A stretch of DNA of 64,000 nt from Pelagimonas sp. (lineage in GTDB: Bacteria; Pseudomonadota; Alphaproteobacteria; Rhodobacterales; Rhodobacteraceae), in NCBI GenBank assembly GCA_025210265.1, contig JAOASD010000008.1, positions 1 to 64,000 on the forward strand. The letters are read 5' to 3'. Shown one piece after another: positions 36,453 through 44,898 of the stretch. Each line of letters opens with the position of its first letter. The first letter of the stretch is position 1. The notes beneath the pieces are model-generated. The model did no database searches. It was not told where the DNA came from and worked only from the letters and a program-made list of their open reading frames with translations. Position numbers and translations under genes: made by a program.

Positions 36453-37325
36453 TTAGGCCAATTGTCCAATCGTATATGTGGGCGCAATCATTTCCTTTTG
36501 GATATAGGCGTTTAGCGCGTCGGGGTCCGGGGCGGTGGTGGTTTTTGTTTCCGCCCGCGCCAGCCCGCCCGAGATGAACAGGGAATCAAGATCCTCGCCC
36601 ATGGCCCCATCCACATCCGTATGCGGCCCGTCCCCGATGGCCAGAATGGCGCTGTCAGGCACATCCTTGCGATGCTGCGCCAGACGACGGCGCGCCAGAT
36701 CGTAGATCGGCGGGTGCGGCTTGCCGAAATAGAGGCTCTCTCCGCCCATTTCCGTATACAGCTGCGCCACCGCGCCAGCACAAAATTCGCGCCGCTCGCC
36801 CCGGTCGACCACGATATCGGGGTTGGCGCAAAGCAGTTTCAGCCCTTTCTGCTTGGCAAAAAGCAGCTGGGGGCGGTTGACCGACGGATCCGCGTGGGGG
36901 TCAGCAGGGCCACAGCAGACGATGCCCTCGGCCTCTTCCAGCGGGACTTGCGAGATCGCAACCGGGTTGTCGAGCAGGTTCAGCGGCTCAAAGAAGCTCT
37001 GGTCAAATGCCTGCCCCATGAACCAGATTTTCTGCCCCACAGCGCCGGTGAACATGGCCGCGCGGGCGCTGTCGCCGCTGGTGGCGATGTCGTCATAGGC
37101 GTTCTGCGGCACGCCGATGCGCACCAGCTGTTTGGCGACCTCGTGCCGCGAGCGCGGCGCGTTGGTGACAAGGATCACACAGCCGCCATTGGCGCGATAG
37201 GCCTGCAGCGCGGCCACGGCGCTGGGAAACGCCTCGATCCCGTTATGCACACAGCCCCAAAGATCGACGAACAGCGCATCGTAATTGCGCGACACCTCGG
37301 CAAGAGAAGGGATGATCATGGTCAT
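36453..37325 (-). CDS. TIGR01459-type HAD-IIA hydrolase
   Basis: 290 residues. HAD motif I is DALFVDLWGCVHNG, in which the second Asp of DxD is replaced by Trp; motif II VILVTNAPRSRHEV; motif III/IV FGKPHPPIYDLA and AILAIGDGPHTDVDGAMGEDLDSLFISGG. HAD-IIA proteins include NagD-like phosphatases; the TIGR01459 group is largely alphaproteobacterial and of unknown substrate. ATG at 37319 is an equally possible start. Confidence 0.85.
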   Translation of the reverse strand: MTMIIPSLAEVSRNYDALFVDLWGCVHNGIEAFPSAVAALQAYRANGGCVILVTNAPRSRHEVAKQLVRIGVPQNAYDDIATSGDSARAAMFTGAVGQKIWFMGQAFDQSFFEPLNLLDNPVAISQVPLEEAEGIVCCGPADPHADPSVNRPQLLFAKQKGLKLLCANPDIVVDRGERREFCAGAVAQLYTEMGGESLYFGKPHPPIYDLARRRLAQHRKDVPDSAILAIGDGPHTDVDGAMGEDLDSLFISGGLARAETKTTTAPDPDALNAYIQKEMIAPTYTIGQLA

Positions 37326-37379
37326 GGCAGGTGATCCGATCCGGTCAAGACAGCCCCGAAGGGGGCAAATAATTGGAAA

Positions 37380-37709
37380 TCAGGACGCGCCCTGATTGCG
37401 TTCGACATAGGCGCGCATTTCTTCGGCATCCTGGCGCGCTTCGCGCAGGCCATCCATGGCGGCGGACAGCTCGGCCTCGGTCTGAGCCAGCTGGTTGGTC
37501 AGCTCGGCCTCGCGCTGCTGCAGATAGGTGATCGCCTGATCGCGGGTTTCCTCGGCCTCGTGCAGCTCCTGGCTCATGCGCTCCAGCTGGTCGACATCGG
37601 CCTGCCCGACACGGGAAAAGCGATGCACCAGCCAATGCGCGGCCCAGCCCAGGCAGAACGCCACGAATAGAATGATTGCGATGGCCATGATGAATTGGGT
37701 TCTATCCAT
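37380..37709 (-). CDS. Membrane-anchored coiled-coil protein
   Basis: 109 residues. One membrane segment near the N-terminus (about 6-28, IAIILFVAFCLGWAAHWLVH) followed by a long acidic coiled coil (about 38-100, rich in E, Q and A with heptad spacing). No enzyme motif. Its start overlaps the OmpA-family gene by eight bases, so the two are made together; the coiled coil may face the cytoplasm and partner with, or scaffold, an envelope complex. No named family recognised. Confidence 0.78.
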   Translation of the reverse strand: MDRTQFIMAIAIILFVAFCLGWAAHWLVHRFSRVGQADVDQLERMSQELHEAEETRDQAITYLQQREAELTNQLAQTEAELSAAMDGLREARQDAEEMRAYVERNQGAS

Positions 37710-39633
37710 CGGTGGTGTCCTCTGCTCCTTCGGCGGTGGTGTCCTGCTCCGCTTCTGCGGGGGCGCCGGTCGTGTCCTGTTCCTGCTGCGCCTCGGCGCT
37801 GCCCGTTTCTGCGACGGGATCTGTGGCGGGTTTCAGCAGTTTAAATTCAATGCGGCGGTTGGCTTCGCGGCCGTCTTCGGTGCCGTTATCGGCGATTGGG
37901 GTGGCCTCGCCATATCCCTGCACGGTGTAGGATGCCACAGGCACCAGCCGCCCGCGCAGCGCCTCAAGCACCGATTGCGCGCGGTCCTGGCTCAGCTGCT
38001 GGTTCATGACCTCGCGGCCCTGGCTGTCAGTATGGCCGCCGATTTCGATCGGGATGTCGCCGCAGGTTTTCAGCAGCTCGGCCAGTTCGTCCAGAATATC
38101 CTTGGCCGAGGCATCCAGCGTGGCGCTGCCCGGTTCAAAGGTGATTTTGCGGTCGCCGATAATGTCGACAATGCGGGCTTCGCATTCTTCGGGGGTGGGG
38201 ATGCCCAGGCTGGGATCCAGCTGTTCCACATAGGTCACGTCGATGTCAAACCGCGCCCGTTCACCCAGCTTTTCGGTCAGCAGCGTGGCGATTTCCGAAG
38301 CGGCCTCGGTGTTGCCGGTATTTCCAGAGATGGTCAGCAGATCCGGTGTGACGGTCACGGCCCCGTTGGACAGTGCCCCCAGGGCCTCTAGCGCGGTGAG
38401 GGTGCGGACCGGCCAGTCCCGTGGCAACCCGTCATCGACCCGCGCAGCGGTATAGACCGCATCGGATCCAAACAGCGCGCGGGCATAGCTGTCTGCGGTC
38501 TGGCGCGCGACCTCAGAGGTCAGGCGGCCGCGCAGCTGCACCCCGCCTTCGGGGGCCAGCGTTGCGGTAAACTCCGCTGTGCCTTCGCTGTCTGCTTCAG
38601 GTGTCTTAGGCAGCACAGCCCGCAGGGCAAAGACCTGCGGCAGGGCGCTTTCCAATTCGCCGACGATGCGGTCAAACTGCGCCTGCGGCGTGCCCTCGGG
38701 GGCCTCTAACGTGATGTCTGCATTGGAAAATGTGACCGATCCGCCATCCAGCTGGGCCAGTTTGGAAATCGACAGCTCGACCGCGTCGGCCCAGCGGCGC
38801 GACGGCACACCCAGACCCAGCGTGCAGCTGGCTTTGCCGATCAGACCAGCGCGGCTGGCGGCGCGCAGAATGCGGTCGCGGGTGTCTTCGCTATCGGCGC
38901 TGCAGGCATCGAAATGCGCACCATTTTCATCCAGCACAAAGCGCAGTGCAAAAGGCGTGATCACCGGGCGCGGGGCGCTGATATCCATCGACAGGCGCAG
39001 CCCGTCGGGCTTGCGGCGCGACAGGGCGCTTTCCAGCCGGGTGCGGTCTTCGGCATTTTCGGTCATGGCCTTGATTGCCACGCGCTCGCCATCCACGGAA
39101 ATCTGCGACCGGGGCAGATCGCGCAGCGCACTGACCGCATAGTCCAGCGCATCGGGCCAGCTGTCGGGGGCCGGGTAATCGGCGGCGTCCAGCAGGTCCG
39201 ACACCTCGCCATCGCCGGCAATATCGCGGAAATCCTCCAGCAGCGCGTCGCGGTCGCTGGTGGTCGGGATCAGGCCAATGGCCGAGATCCCCGCATCATT
39301 GCGCAGAATTTCGATGGAAAAGCGCGGCGGGGCCAGATCCTCGGGGTCTTCGACCAACATCTGATCAATGACGCGGCTTGCATCCACCACACGTCCGGCA
39401 CTGGCCAGCGCCTGAAAACGCGCGGCCTCGTCCGGGGCGGTGCCGATCAGAAAGACCTGCAACCCGTTTGTATCGACCTCAGCCCAGGTCAGTTCGGCGC
39501 GGTCCAATTCATTCAGCACGCTGCTTTTCGAGGCGGTTTCGACCATCCCGGCCGAAAAATAGGCGGCGACAAGGCTCAGCGCCCCAGCAGCAGCAAAGGG
39601 TCCGGCAAGTGTCAGAAGGGCGGAAAGGCGCAT
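37702..39633 (-). CDS. OmpA-family protein with BON-like repeats
   Basis: 643 residues. An N-terminal hydrophobic segment (about 5-30) acts as signal or anchor. The middle carries several repeated alpha/beta units resembling BON domains (for example GNTGNTEAASEIATLLTEKLGERARFDIDV). The C-terminal OmpA-like peptidoglycan-binding domain (about 475-590) has ITFEPGSATLDASAKDILDELAELL, the Asp-Arg pair IGGHTDSQGREVMNQQLSQDRAQSV, and VPVASYTVQGYGEATPIADN. The tail is acidic and Thr/Glu/Ala-rich. It probably tethers the envelope to peptidoglycan. Paired with the coiled-coil membrane protein. Confidence 0.88.
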   Translation of the reverse strand: MRLSALLTLAGPFAAAGALSLVAAYFSAGMVETASKSSVLNELDRAELTWAEVDTNGLQVFLIGTAPDEAARFQALASAGRVVDASRVIDQMLVEDPEDLAPPRFSIEILRNDAGISAIGLIPTTSDRDALLEDFRDIAGDGEVSDLLDAADYPAPDSWPDALDYAVSALRDLPRSQISVDGERVAIKAMTENAEDRTRLESALSRRKPDGLRLSMDISAPRPVITPFALRFVLDENGAHFDACSADSEDTRDRILRAASRAGLIGKASCTLGLGVPSRRWADAVELSISKLAQLDGGSVTFSNADITLEAPEGTPQAQFDRIVGELESALPQVFALRAVLPKTPEADSEGTAEFTATLAPEGGVQLRGRLTSEVARQTADSYARALFGSDAVYTAARVDDGLPRDWPVRTLTALEALGALSNGAVTVTPDLLTISGNTGNTEAASEIATLLTEKLGERARFDIDVTYVEQLDPSLGIPTPEECEARIVDIIGDRKITFEPGSATLDASAKDILDELAELLKTCGDIPIEIGGHTDSQGREVMNQQLSQDRAQSVLEALRGRLVPVASYTVQGYGEATPIADNGTEDGREANRRIEFKLLKPATDPVAETGSAEAQQEQDTTGAPAEAEQDTTAEGAEDTTDG

Positions 39634-39694
39634 TTAGGCGAAAATCCAATGTGACGGTCACGTGACTGGTACGCTAGCCGTGCCAGTTTCGCAA

Positions 39695-40660
39695 TCAGAC
39701 CAGCGCCGCAGCGGCGAAAAACAGCACGGGGATCAGCCCGGCATCCCGGTTTGACCGGAACAGCAGCAGCAAAACCCCCGAATCTTCGGTGTTGAGGCGA
39801 CGCATCTGCCACATCAGGTGCCAGCCCATGGCCCAGGGGCCTGCCAGCAGGATCACCAGTTTCAGGATTTCGCCCGAAGGCGCAGCCAGAATGATCGCCC
39901 CCCCCATCAACCCGACTGTCAGCACCAGAAACCGGGCCAGCCATTTTGGTGTGTTTTCGCCAAACAGGCGGGCGGTGGATTTGATCCCGATCAGCGCGTC
40001 ATCTTCGGTGTCCTGATGGGCATAGATCGTGTCATAAAACAGGGTCCAGGCGATCCCGCTGAGATACAGCAGCACCGCAGGCCAGCCCAGACTGCCGGTA
40101 TGCGCGGTCCAGGCCAGCAAAGCGCCCCAGTTGAACGCCACACCCAGGAACACCTGCGGCCACCAGGTGAACCGCTTGGCAAAGGGGTAGACCGCCACGG
40201 GCAGCAGCGACACAACCCCCAGCAGGATCGCCGCCGGGTGGAATGTCAGCAGGATAGCAAAGGAAATCAGCGCCTGCGCGCAGGCCCAGGCCAGCGCCTG
40301 TTTCGCACTGACCTGCCCCGAGGGGATCGGGCGCGAGGCCGTGCGCGCAACCTGCCCGTCAAAATGCCGGTCGGTGATGTCATTCCAGGTGCAGCCTGCG
40401 CCGCGCATCAAAAACGCTCCGATGGCGCAGCCGACAAAGATCCAGGCGTCCTCCAGCCGGGGCTGCCCATCGGCGACCATGGCCAGAAACAGCCCCCACC
40501 AGCAGGGCAGCAGCAACAGCCAGGTGCCAATCGGACGATCGGCGCGGGACAGGCGCAGATAGGGGCGCGCCCAGGCCGGGGCCTTGTGATCGACCCAATT
40601 GCCTTGCACCGCGTCGCTGACCTGGCCTTTGGCCTCTGGTCCTTCGGGAATCCCGGTCAT
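39695..40660 (-). CDS. ubiA: 4-hydroxybenzoate polyprenyltransferase
   Basis: 321 residues, a polytopic membrane prenyltransferase. The two Asp-rich motifs are NDITDRHFDGQVARTASRP and YDTIYAHQDTEDD. It attaches the polyprenyl chain to 4-hydroxybenzoate in ubiquinone synthesis. Its start codon is only 12 bases from the divergent rsmE start, so promoters or 5' ends of the two genes must overlap. Confidence 0.95.
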   Translation of the reverse strand: MTGIPEGPEAKGQVSDAVQGNWVDHKAPAWARPYLRLSRADRPIGTWLLLLPCWWGLFLAMVADGQPRLEDAWIFVGCAIGAFLMRGAGCTWNDITDRHFDGQVARTASRPIPSGQVSAKQALAWACAQALISFAILLTFHPAAILLGVVSLLPVAVYPFAKRFTWWPQVFLGVAFNWGALLAWTAHTGSLGWPAVLLYLSGIAWTLFYDTIYAHQDTEDDALIGIKSTARLFGENTPKWLARFLVLTVGLMGGAIILAAPSGEILKLVILLAGPWAMGWHLMWQMRRLNTEDSGVLLLLFRSNRDAGLIPVLFFAAAALV

Positions 40661-40672
40661 ATTGTGCGCCTC

Positions 40673-41392
40673 ATGACAGCCAAGTTACGCCTTTACGTAC
40701 AGCACCCGTTGGGGGAGGGACAACAGGTCGTGCTCGACCGTGCGCAGGCGCATTACCTGTTTGGGGTGATGCGCATGGCGGTGGGGGCGCATGTGACCCT
40801 GTTCAATGGCGCAGATGGGGAATGGCAGGCCGAGATCGCCGAGGCCAGCAAACGCGGCGGCACCCTGACCTGCCTGCAGCAAAGCGCGCCTTTGCAGATG
40901 CCGCCTGATTTGTGGCTGTGCTTTGCCCCGATCAAAAAGGCCCGCACTGATTTCATCGTGGAAAAGGCCGCCGAAATGGGCGCGCGCCGCATTCTGCCCG
41001 TCAGCACCGAATACACCAATTCCGAGCGCATCCGGCAGGACCGCCTGCAGGCCCATGCGGTCGAGGCTGCCGAGCAATGCGGCGGCACTTATGTGCCCGA
41101 GGTCGCGGCCTTGCAGAAACTGGACGCGCTGCTGGCTGCGCTGGGCGACCGCCGCCTGCTGTTTTGTGACGAATCCCGTCTGGGGCAGCCTCTGGATCTG
41201 CCGCGCGGCGAGGCTGGGCCCTGGGCGATCCTGATCGGCCCCGAAGGCGGGTTCTCCAGCGCCGAGCGCACGCGCCTCAGCGCCCTGCCGCAAGCCCATC
41301 CCATTTCCCTTGGCCCGCGCATCCTGCGCGCCGATACGGCGGCAGTGGCCGCTCTGACCCTCTGGCAATCCTCAATAGGAGACTGGACATGA
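40673..41392 (+). CDS. rsmE: 16S rRNA (uracil-1498-N3)-methyltransferase RsmE
   Basis: 239 residues from ATG 40673 (MTAKLRLYVQHPLGEGQ). PUA-like N-terminal part, then a SPOUT knot domain: AERCGG-like AAEQCGGTYVPEV, IGPEGGFSSAER and LGPRILRADTAAVAAL, all RsmE signatures. It modifies U1498 in 16S rRNA. The GNAT gene overlaps its stop by four bases. Confidence 0.95.
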   Translation: MTAKLRLYVQHPLGEGQQVVLDRAQAHYLFGVMRMAVGAHVTLFNGADGEWQAEIAEASKRGGTLTCLQQSAPLQMPPDLWLCFAPIKKARTDFIVEKAAEMGARRILPVSTEYTNSERIRQDRLQAHAVEAAEQCGGTYVPEVAALQKLDALLAALGDRRLLFCDESRLGQPLDLPRGEAGPWAILIGPEGGFSSAERTRLSALPQAHPISLGPRILRADTAAVAALTLWQSSIGDWT

Positions 41393-42231
41393 TCCGGCAG
41401 GCTGGCCCCGACGATACCGCCGCTATTGCGGGGTTCCTCGACACCCATATCGAAAGCTCGATGTTCCTGCTCAGCAATCTCGAATCGCTGGGCATCGGCA
41501 ATACCGAACACCCCCATGGCACCGCCTATTTCCTGCGTGAAACCGGCGATGGGATCACCGGCGTGTTTGGCTGCACCAATGCGGGCTATCTTTTGTGCCA
41601 GCTGCCGGGGCTGGGCGCGACTGAGGCGCAGACCTATGCGCATCTGCTCAAGGGCTACACGCTGCGCGGCATGACCGGGGATGACGCGCAGGTGGCCACA
41701 GTTCTGGCGGCGCTGAACCTGTCTGACGACCAATGGGCGATCAACAAGGCAGAACCACTGTACAGGTTGGCGTTGGCGAATCTGACACCGGTCACGGCGG
41801 ATCTGCGCGCGCCGCATCCGGGCGATCAGGAGCTGCTGGAACAGTGGTTTGCCGCCTATATGCGCGAAACCGGCACCGGGATTGATGGGCAGGCCGGGGA
41901 GCGCGCCCGCGCCGCCATCGGGGCTGATCACATCCGCATCATGACCGAGGACGGCACCCCCGTTGCCATGGCCGCAATCAATGCGCGCGCCGGGTCGGCT
42001 TTGCAGATCGGCGGGGTGTTTGTGCCGCCTGAGCTGCGCGGGGCAGGGCGCGCGGGGCGCGTGGTCTCGGCCCTTCTGGCGGAAAAGGCGCAGGGCATGG
42101 CCGACACCGCCATCCTGTTTGCCGCCAGCGAAGGCGCGGCCAAAGCCTATGAACGCATCGGGTTCCAAAAGATCGGTGCCTACCGCGTGGCCCTGTTGAA
42201 AACCCCCTACACTTTGGGCGCGCCCGCATGA
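41389..42231 (+). CDS. GNAT-family N-acetyltransferase
   Basis: 280 residues. The C-terminal half holds the GNAT fold with acetyl-CoA binding region VFVPPELRGAGRAGRVVSALLAEKAQGM (motif A, R/Q-x-x-G-x-G/A) and AAKAYERIGFQKIGAYRVALL. The N-terminal half is a diverged second GNAT-like unit. Substrate unknown. Four-base overlaps (ATGA) join it to rsmE upstream and to the membrane protein gene downstream. Confidence 0.85.
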   Translation: MIRQAGPDDTAAIAGFLDTHIESSMFLLSNLESLGIGNTEHPHGTAYFLRETGDGITGVFGCTNAGYLLCQLPGLGATEAQTYAHLLKGYTLRGMTGDDAQVATVLAALNLSDDQWAINKAEPLYRLALANLTPVTADLRAPHPGDQELLEQWFAAYMRETGTGIDGQAGERARAAIGADHIRIMTEDGTPVAMAAINARAGSALQIGGVFVPPELRGAGRAGRVVSALLAEKAQGMADTAILFAASEGAAKAYERIGFQKIGAYRVALLKTPYTLGAPA

Positions 42232-42752
42232 TCCGTCCCGAGGCAAGCGCCCGTCTGGCTCAGTACCGCGAGGCGCTGATCGGGCTGGCTGTGCTCTGCC
42301 TTGGCCTCTACTGGGCGTTTTTCACCGGGGGCGGGTTGCTGCATTGGATCGGCTACGGTGTGGCGGTGCTGGGCGCTGTGCTGACATTTGCGGGCTGGCA
42401 GCGGGCGCGCTTTGCCAGAGGCAAGGACGGTCCCGGCATCGTGCGGGTGGTCGAAGGACGAATCACCTATTTTGGCCCGCTTTCTGGCGGTGCCGCAGAT
42501 CTGGAGGCGCTGAACCTGTTGTCGCTAGACCCATCCGCGCGCCCCGCCCATTGGATGCTGCACCAGCCGGGCCAGCCGGTTCTGGCCATTCCCACTACGG
42601 CTGAGGGTGCGGACACCCTGTTTGACGCCTTTTCCCATCTGCCCGGCATCCGAACCGAGGCCATGCTGCGCGCGCTGGAACGCGGCGGCGATCAGACAAT
42701 TGTGATCTGGCGCAGCCCTGATGCGCAGCGAACCACACCGCGCCTGCATTGA
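42228..42752 (+). CDS. Conserved hypothetical membrane protein
   Basis: 174 residues. Two adjacent hydrophobic segments (about 16-36 and 40-58) near the N-terminus and a soluble C-terminal domain with VVEGRITYFGPLSGGAADLEALNLLSLDP and WMLHQPGQPVLAIPTTAEGADTLFDAFSHLPG. The soluble part looks like a PH-like small domain but I do not recognise a named family. It is coupled by overlap to the GNAT gene and followed 61 bases later by gshA. Confidence 0.7.
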   Translation: MIRPEASARLAQYREALIGLAVLCLGLYWAFFTGGGLLHWIGYGVAVLGAVLTFAGWQRARFARGKDGPGIVRVVEGRITYFGPLSGGAADLEALNLLSLDPSARPAHWMLHQPGQPVLAIPTTAEGADTLFDAFSHLPGIRTEAMLRALERGGDQTIVIWRSPDAQRTTPRLH

Positions 42753-42812
42753 CACGCCCTGCATTTCGCCGCATGGCTTGAAATCCAATCGCAGGACAAT
42801 CGGAGCAGGTGC

Positions 42813-44183
42813 ATGTCCATACCCCAATCCGGCGGCGGCCCGATCGAACGGCACGAACAGCTGGCCGAATATCTCGCAGATGGCTGCAAGCCCAAGGATC
42901 AATGGCGCATCGGCACCGAACATGAAAAGTTCGGCTATTGCCGCGACACGCTAAAGGCACTGCCTTATGAGGGCGCGCGCTCTATCCTTGCCGTGCTGGA
43001 AGGTCTGCGCGACCGCCATGGCTGGGCCCCTGTGACCGAAGGCGGTCACCTGATCGGTCTGGAAAAGGACGGCGCGAATATCAGCCTGGAACCGGGTGGC
43101 CAGCTGGAACTGTCCGGCGCGCCGCTGGAAAGCATCCATCAGACCTGTGACGAGGTGAACCAGCACCTGTCCGACGTCAAAGCGATCTCGGACGAGATTG
43201 GCGTTGGCTTTATCGGGCTGGGTGCCGCGCCGATCTGGCAGCATGATGACATGCCGCTGATGCCCAAGGGCCGGTACAAGCTGATGGACGGCTATATGCA
43301 AGAGGTCGGCAGCGATGGCATCACCATGATGCGCCGCACCTGCACCGTTCAGGTCAATCTGGATTTCTCGTCCGAGGCGGACATGGTCCAGAAGATGCGC
43401 GTCGCGCTGGCGCTGCAGCCCGTGGCCACCGCTCTGTTCGCCAATTCGCCGTTCTTTGAGGGCAAGCCGAACGGGCATAAAAGCTGGCGCTCGCGCGTGT
43501 GGCGGCATCTGGATGATGCGCGCACCGGGATGCTGCCCTTTGTGTTTGACGAAGGATTCGGGTTCGAGGCCTGGGTGCAATATGCGCTCGATGTGCCGAT
43601 GTATTTTGTCTATCGCGACGGGCAATATATCAACGCGCTGGGCCAGTCCTTCCGCGATTTTCTGAAGGGCGAGCTGCCCGCGCTGCCCGGTGAAACCCCA
43701 ACCCTGTCGGACTGGGCCGATCACCTGACCACGGTCTTCCCCGAGGCGCGGGTCAAGAAATTCATCGAAATGCGTGGGGCCGATGGCGGCCCGTGGCGGC
43801 GTCTCTGTGCGCTGCCGGCCTTCTGGGTTGGCCTGACCTATGACCAATCCGCGCTGGATGCTGCCTGGGATCTGGTCAAAGGTTGGAGCGCCGAGCAGCG
43901 CGAAGAGCTGCGGGTTGCAGCCTCGATCGACGGGCTGCAGGCCGAGGTCGGCGGGCTGAAAATGCACGATCTTGCGCGCGAAGCGGTTGCGATTGCCGAA
44001 TCCGGCCTGAAAGCCCGCGCCATGCCGGGTGCCGGTGGTCTGGTCCCGGACGAAACCCATTTCCTGAACGCGCTGAAAGAAAGCGTCGAAAACGGGCAAG
44101 TCCCCGCGGACGAGCTGCTGGCGCGTTATCATGGCGATTGGGGCGGGGATCTGACCCGGATCTATGGCGATTACAGCTACTGA
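42813..44183 (+). CDS. gshA: Glutamate-cysteine ligase
   Basis: 456 residues of the GCS2/plant type common in Alphaproteobacteria. Family marks: WRIGTEHEKFGYC near the N-terminus, LEKDGANISLEPGGQLELSGAPLESIHQTCDE, LMDGYMQEVGSDGITMMRRTCTVQVNLDF, and KFIEMRGADGGPWRRLCALPAFWVGL. CGGAG upstream supports ATG 42813. It makes gamma-glutamylcysteine, the first step of glutathione synthesis. gshB is not in the window. Confidence 0.95.
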   Translation: MSIPQSGGGPIERHEQLAEYLADGCKPKDQWRIGTEHEKFGYCRDTLKALPYEGARSILAVLEGLRDRHGWAPVTEGGHLIGLEKDGANISLEPGGQLELSGAPLESIHQTCDEVNQHLSDVKAISDEIGVGFIGLGAAPIWQHDDMPLMPKGRYKLMDGYMQEVGSDGITMMRRTCTVQVNLDFSSEADMVQKMRVALALQPVATALFANSPFFEGKPNGHKSWRSRVWRHLDDARTGMLPFVFDEGFGFEAWVQYALDVPMYFVYRDGQYINALGQSFRDFLKGELPALPGETPTLSDWADHLTTVFPEARVKKFIEMRGADGGPWRRLCALPAFWVGLTYDQSALDAAWDLVKGWSAEQREELRVAASIDGLQAEVGGLKMHDLAREAVAIAESGLKARAMPGAGGLVPDETHFLNALKESVENGQVPADELLARYHGDWGGDLTRIYGDYSY

Positions 44184-44203
44184 ATCTGCCCTCTGAGAAA
44201 CAG

Positions 44204-44243
44204 AAAAGCCGGTTCCGCCTTTGCGCGAACCGGCTTTTTCTTT
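44204..44243. terminator. Bidirectional terminator between gshA and DUF805 gene
   Basis: AAAAGCCGGTTC (44204-44215) pairs with GAACCGGCTTTTT (44227-44239), followed by CTTT on the plus strand. On the minus strand the stem is followed by TTTTCTGTTTC, so it can stop both converging genes. Confidence 0.9.
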
Positions 44244-44262
44244 GGTGGAGTGTTGGTCTGGA

Positions 44263-44793
44263 TCAGGCGGTCTGAGCCGAGTGAATCGGGCGTACCTGTG
44301 CCACGCGCTTGCGCCGGACCACGGGGCGGCGCGGCCGGATCACGTTTTGCGCTGCGGCTTCGCTGGTCGGGCCCTCCATGTAGACGGCAAAAGCGTTGTG
44401 ACGCTTTTGGGGCGCGGTGGGCGCGGCGGCGTAGGGATTGCCCGCGCGCTTGCTGGGCAGCAGGGCGACCACGCCCAGAACCAGCCAGCCCATGATCGGG
44501 ATCAGGATCCAGATCGCCAGCGCGCCGCTGCGCCCGGTATCGTGCAGGCGACGTACCAACAGTGCGGCTTGGGGGAGGGCAAACAGCGCCACCAGCCAGG
44601 TTGTCAGGAAATTCTGCACTGCGGGCAGCTCTGGGGCCAGGGCTGCCATGCTGCGCAGATCGACCAACAGCGTGGCCAGAACCAGCAGTGCAAACCACAG
44701 CTGCGCCATCCAGAATTCTGCCCGGCCCGAGCAGGTTTTGAAATCCAGCGCGCGCTGGAACAGGGAATCAAGGGCGGATCTTTGGTCGCGCAT
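44263..44793 (-). CDS. DUF805 membrane protein
   Basis: 176 residues. The DUF805 signature is present: FKTCSGRAEFWMAQLWFALL near the N-terminus, then RRLHDTGRSGALAIWILIPIMGWLVL, with four hydrophobic segments overall. The C-terminal 50 residues are polar and basic. Function of the family is not established. It converges on gshA. Confidence 0.88.
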   Translation of the reverse strand: MRDQRSALDSLFQRALDFKTCSGRAEFWMAQLWFALLVLATLLVDLRSMAALAPELPAVQNFLTTWLVALFALPQAALLVRRLHDTGRSGALAIWILIPIMGWLVLGVVALLPSKRAGNPYAAAPTAPQKRHNAFAVYMEGPTSEAAAQNVIRPRRPVVRRKRVAQVRPIHSAQTA

Positions 44794-44898
44794 CTTATGC
44801 TCCGAGGGTTGTCACACCCTCAGAGTGGCTTTCGTAAAAGGCGAAAATTGGGCGGTCCTGCGGTAAGGTCTGGTTAAGAATTTGCCGCGCCCAAAGGG

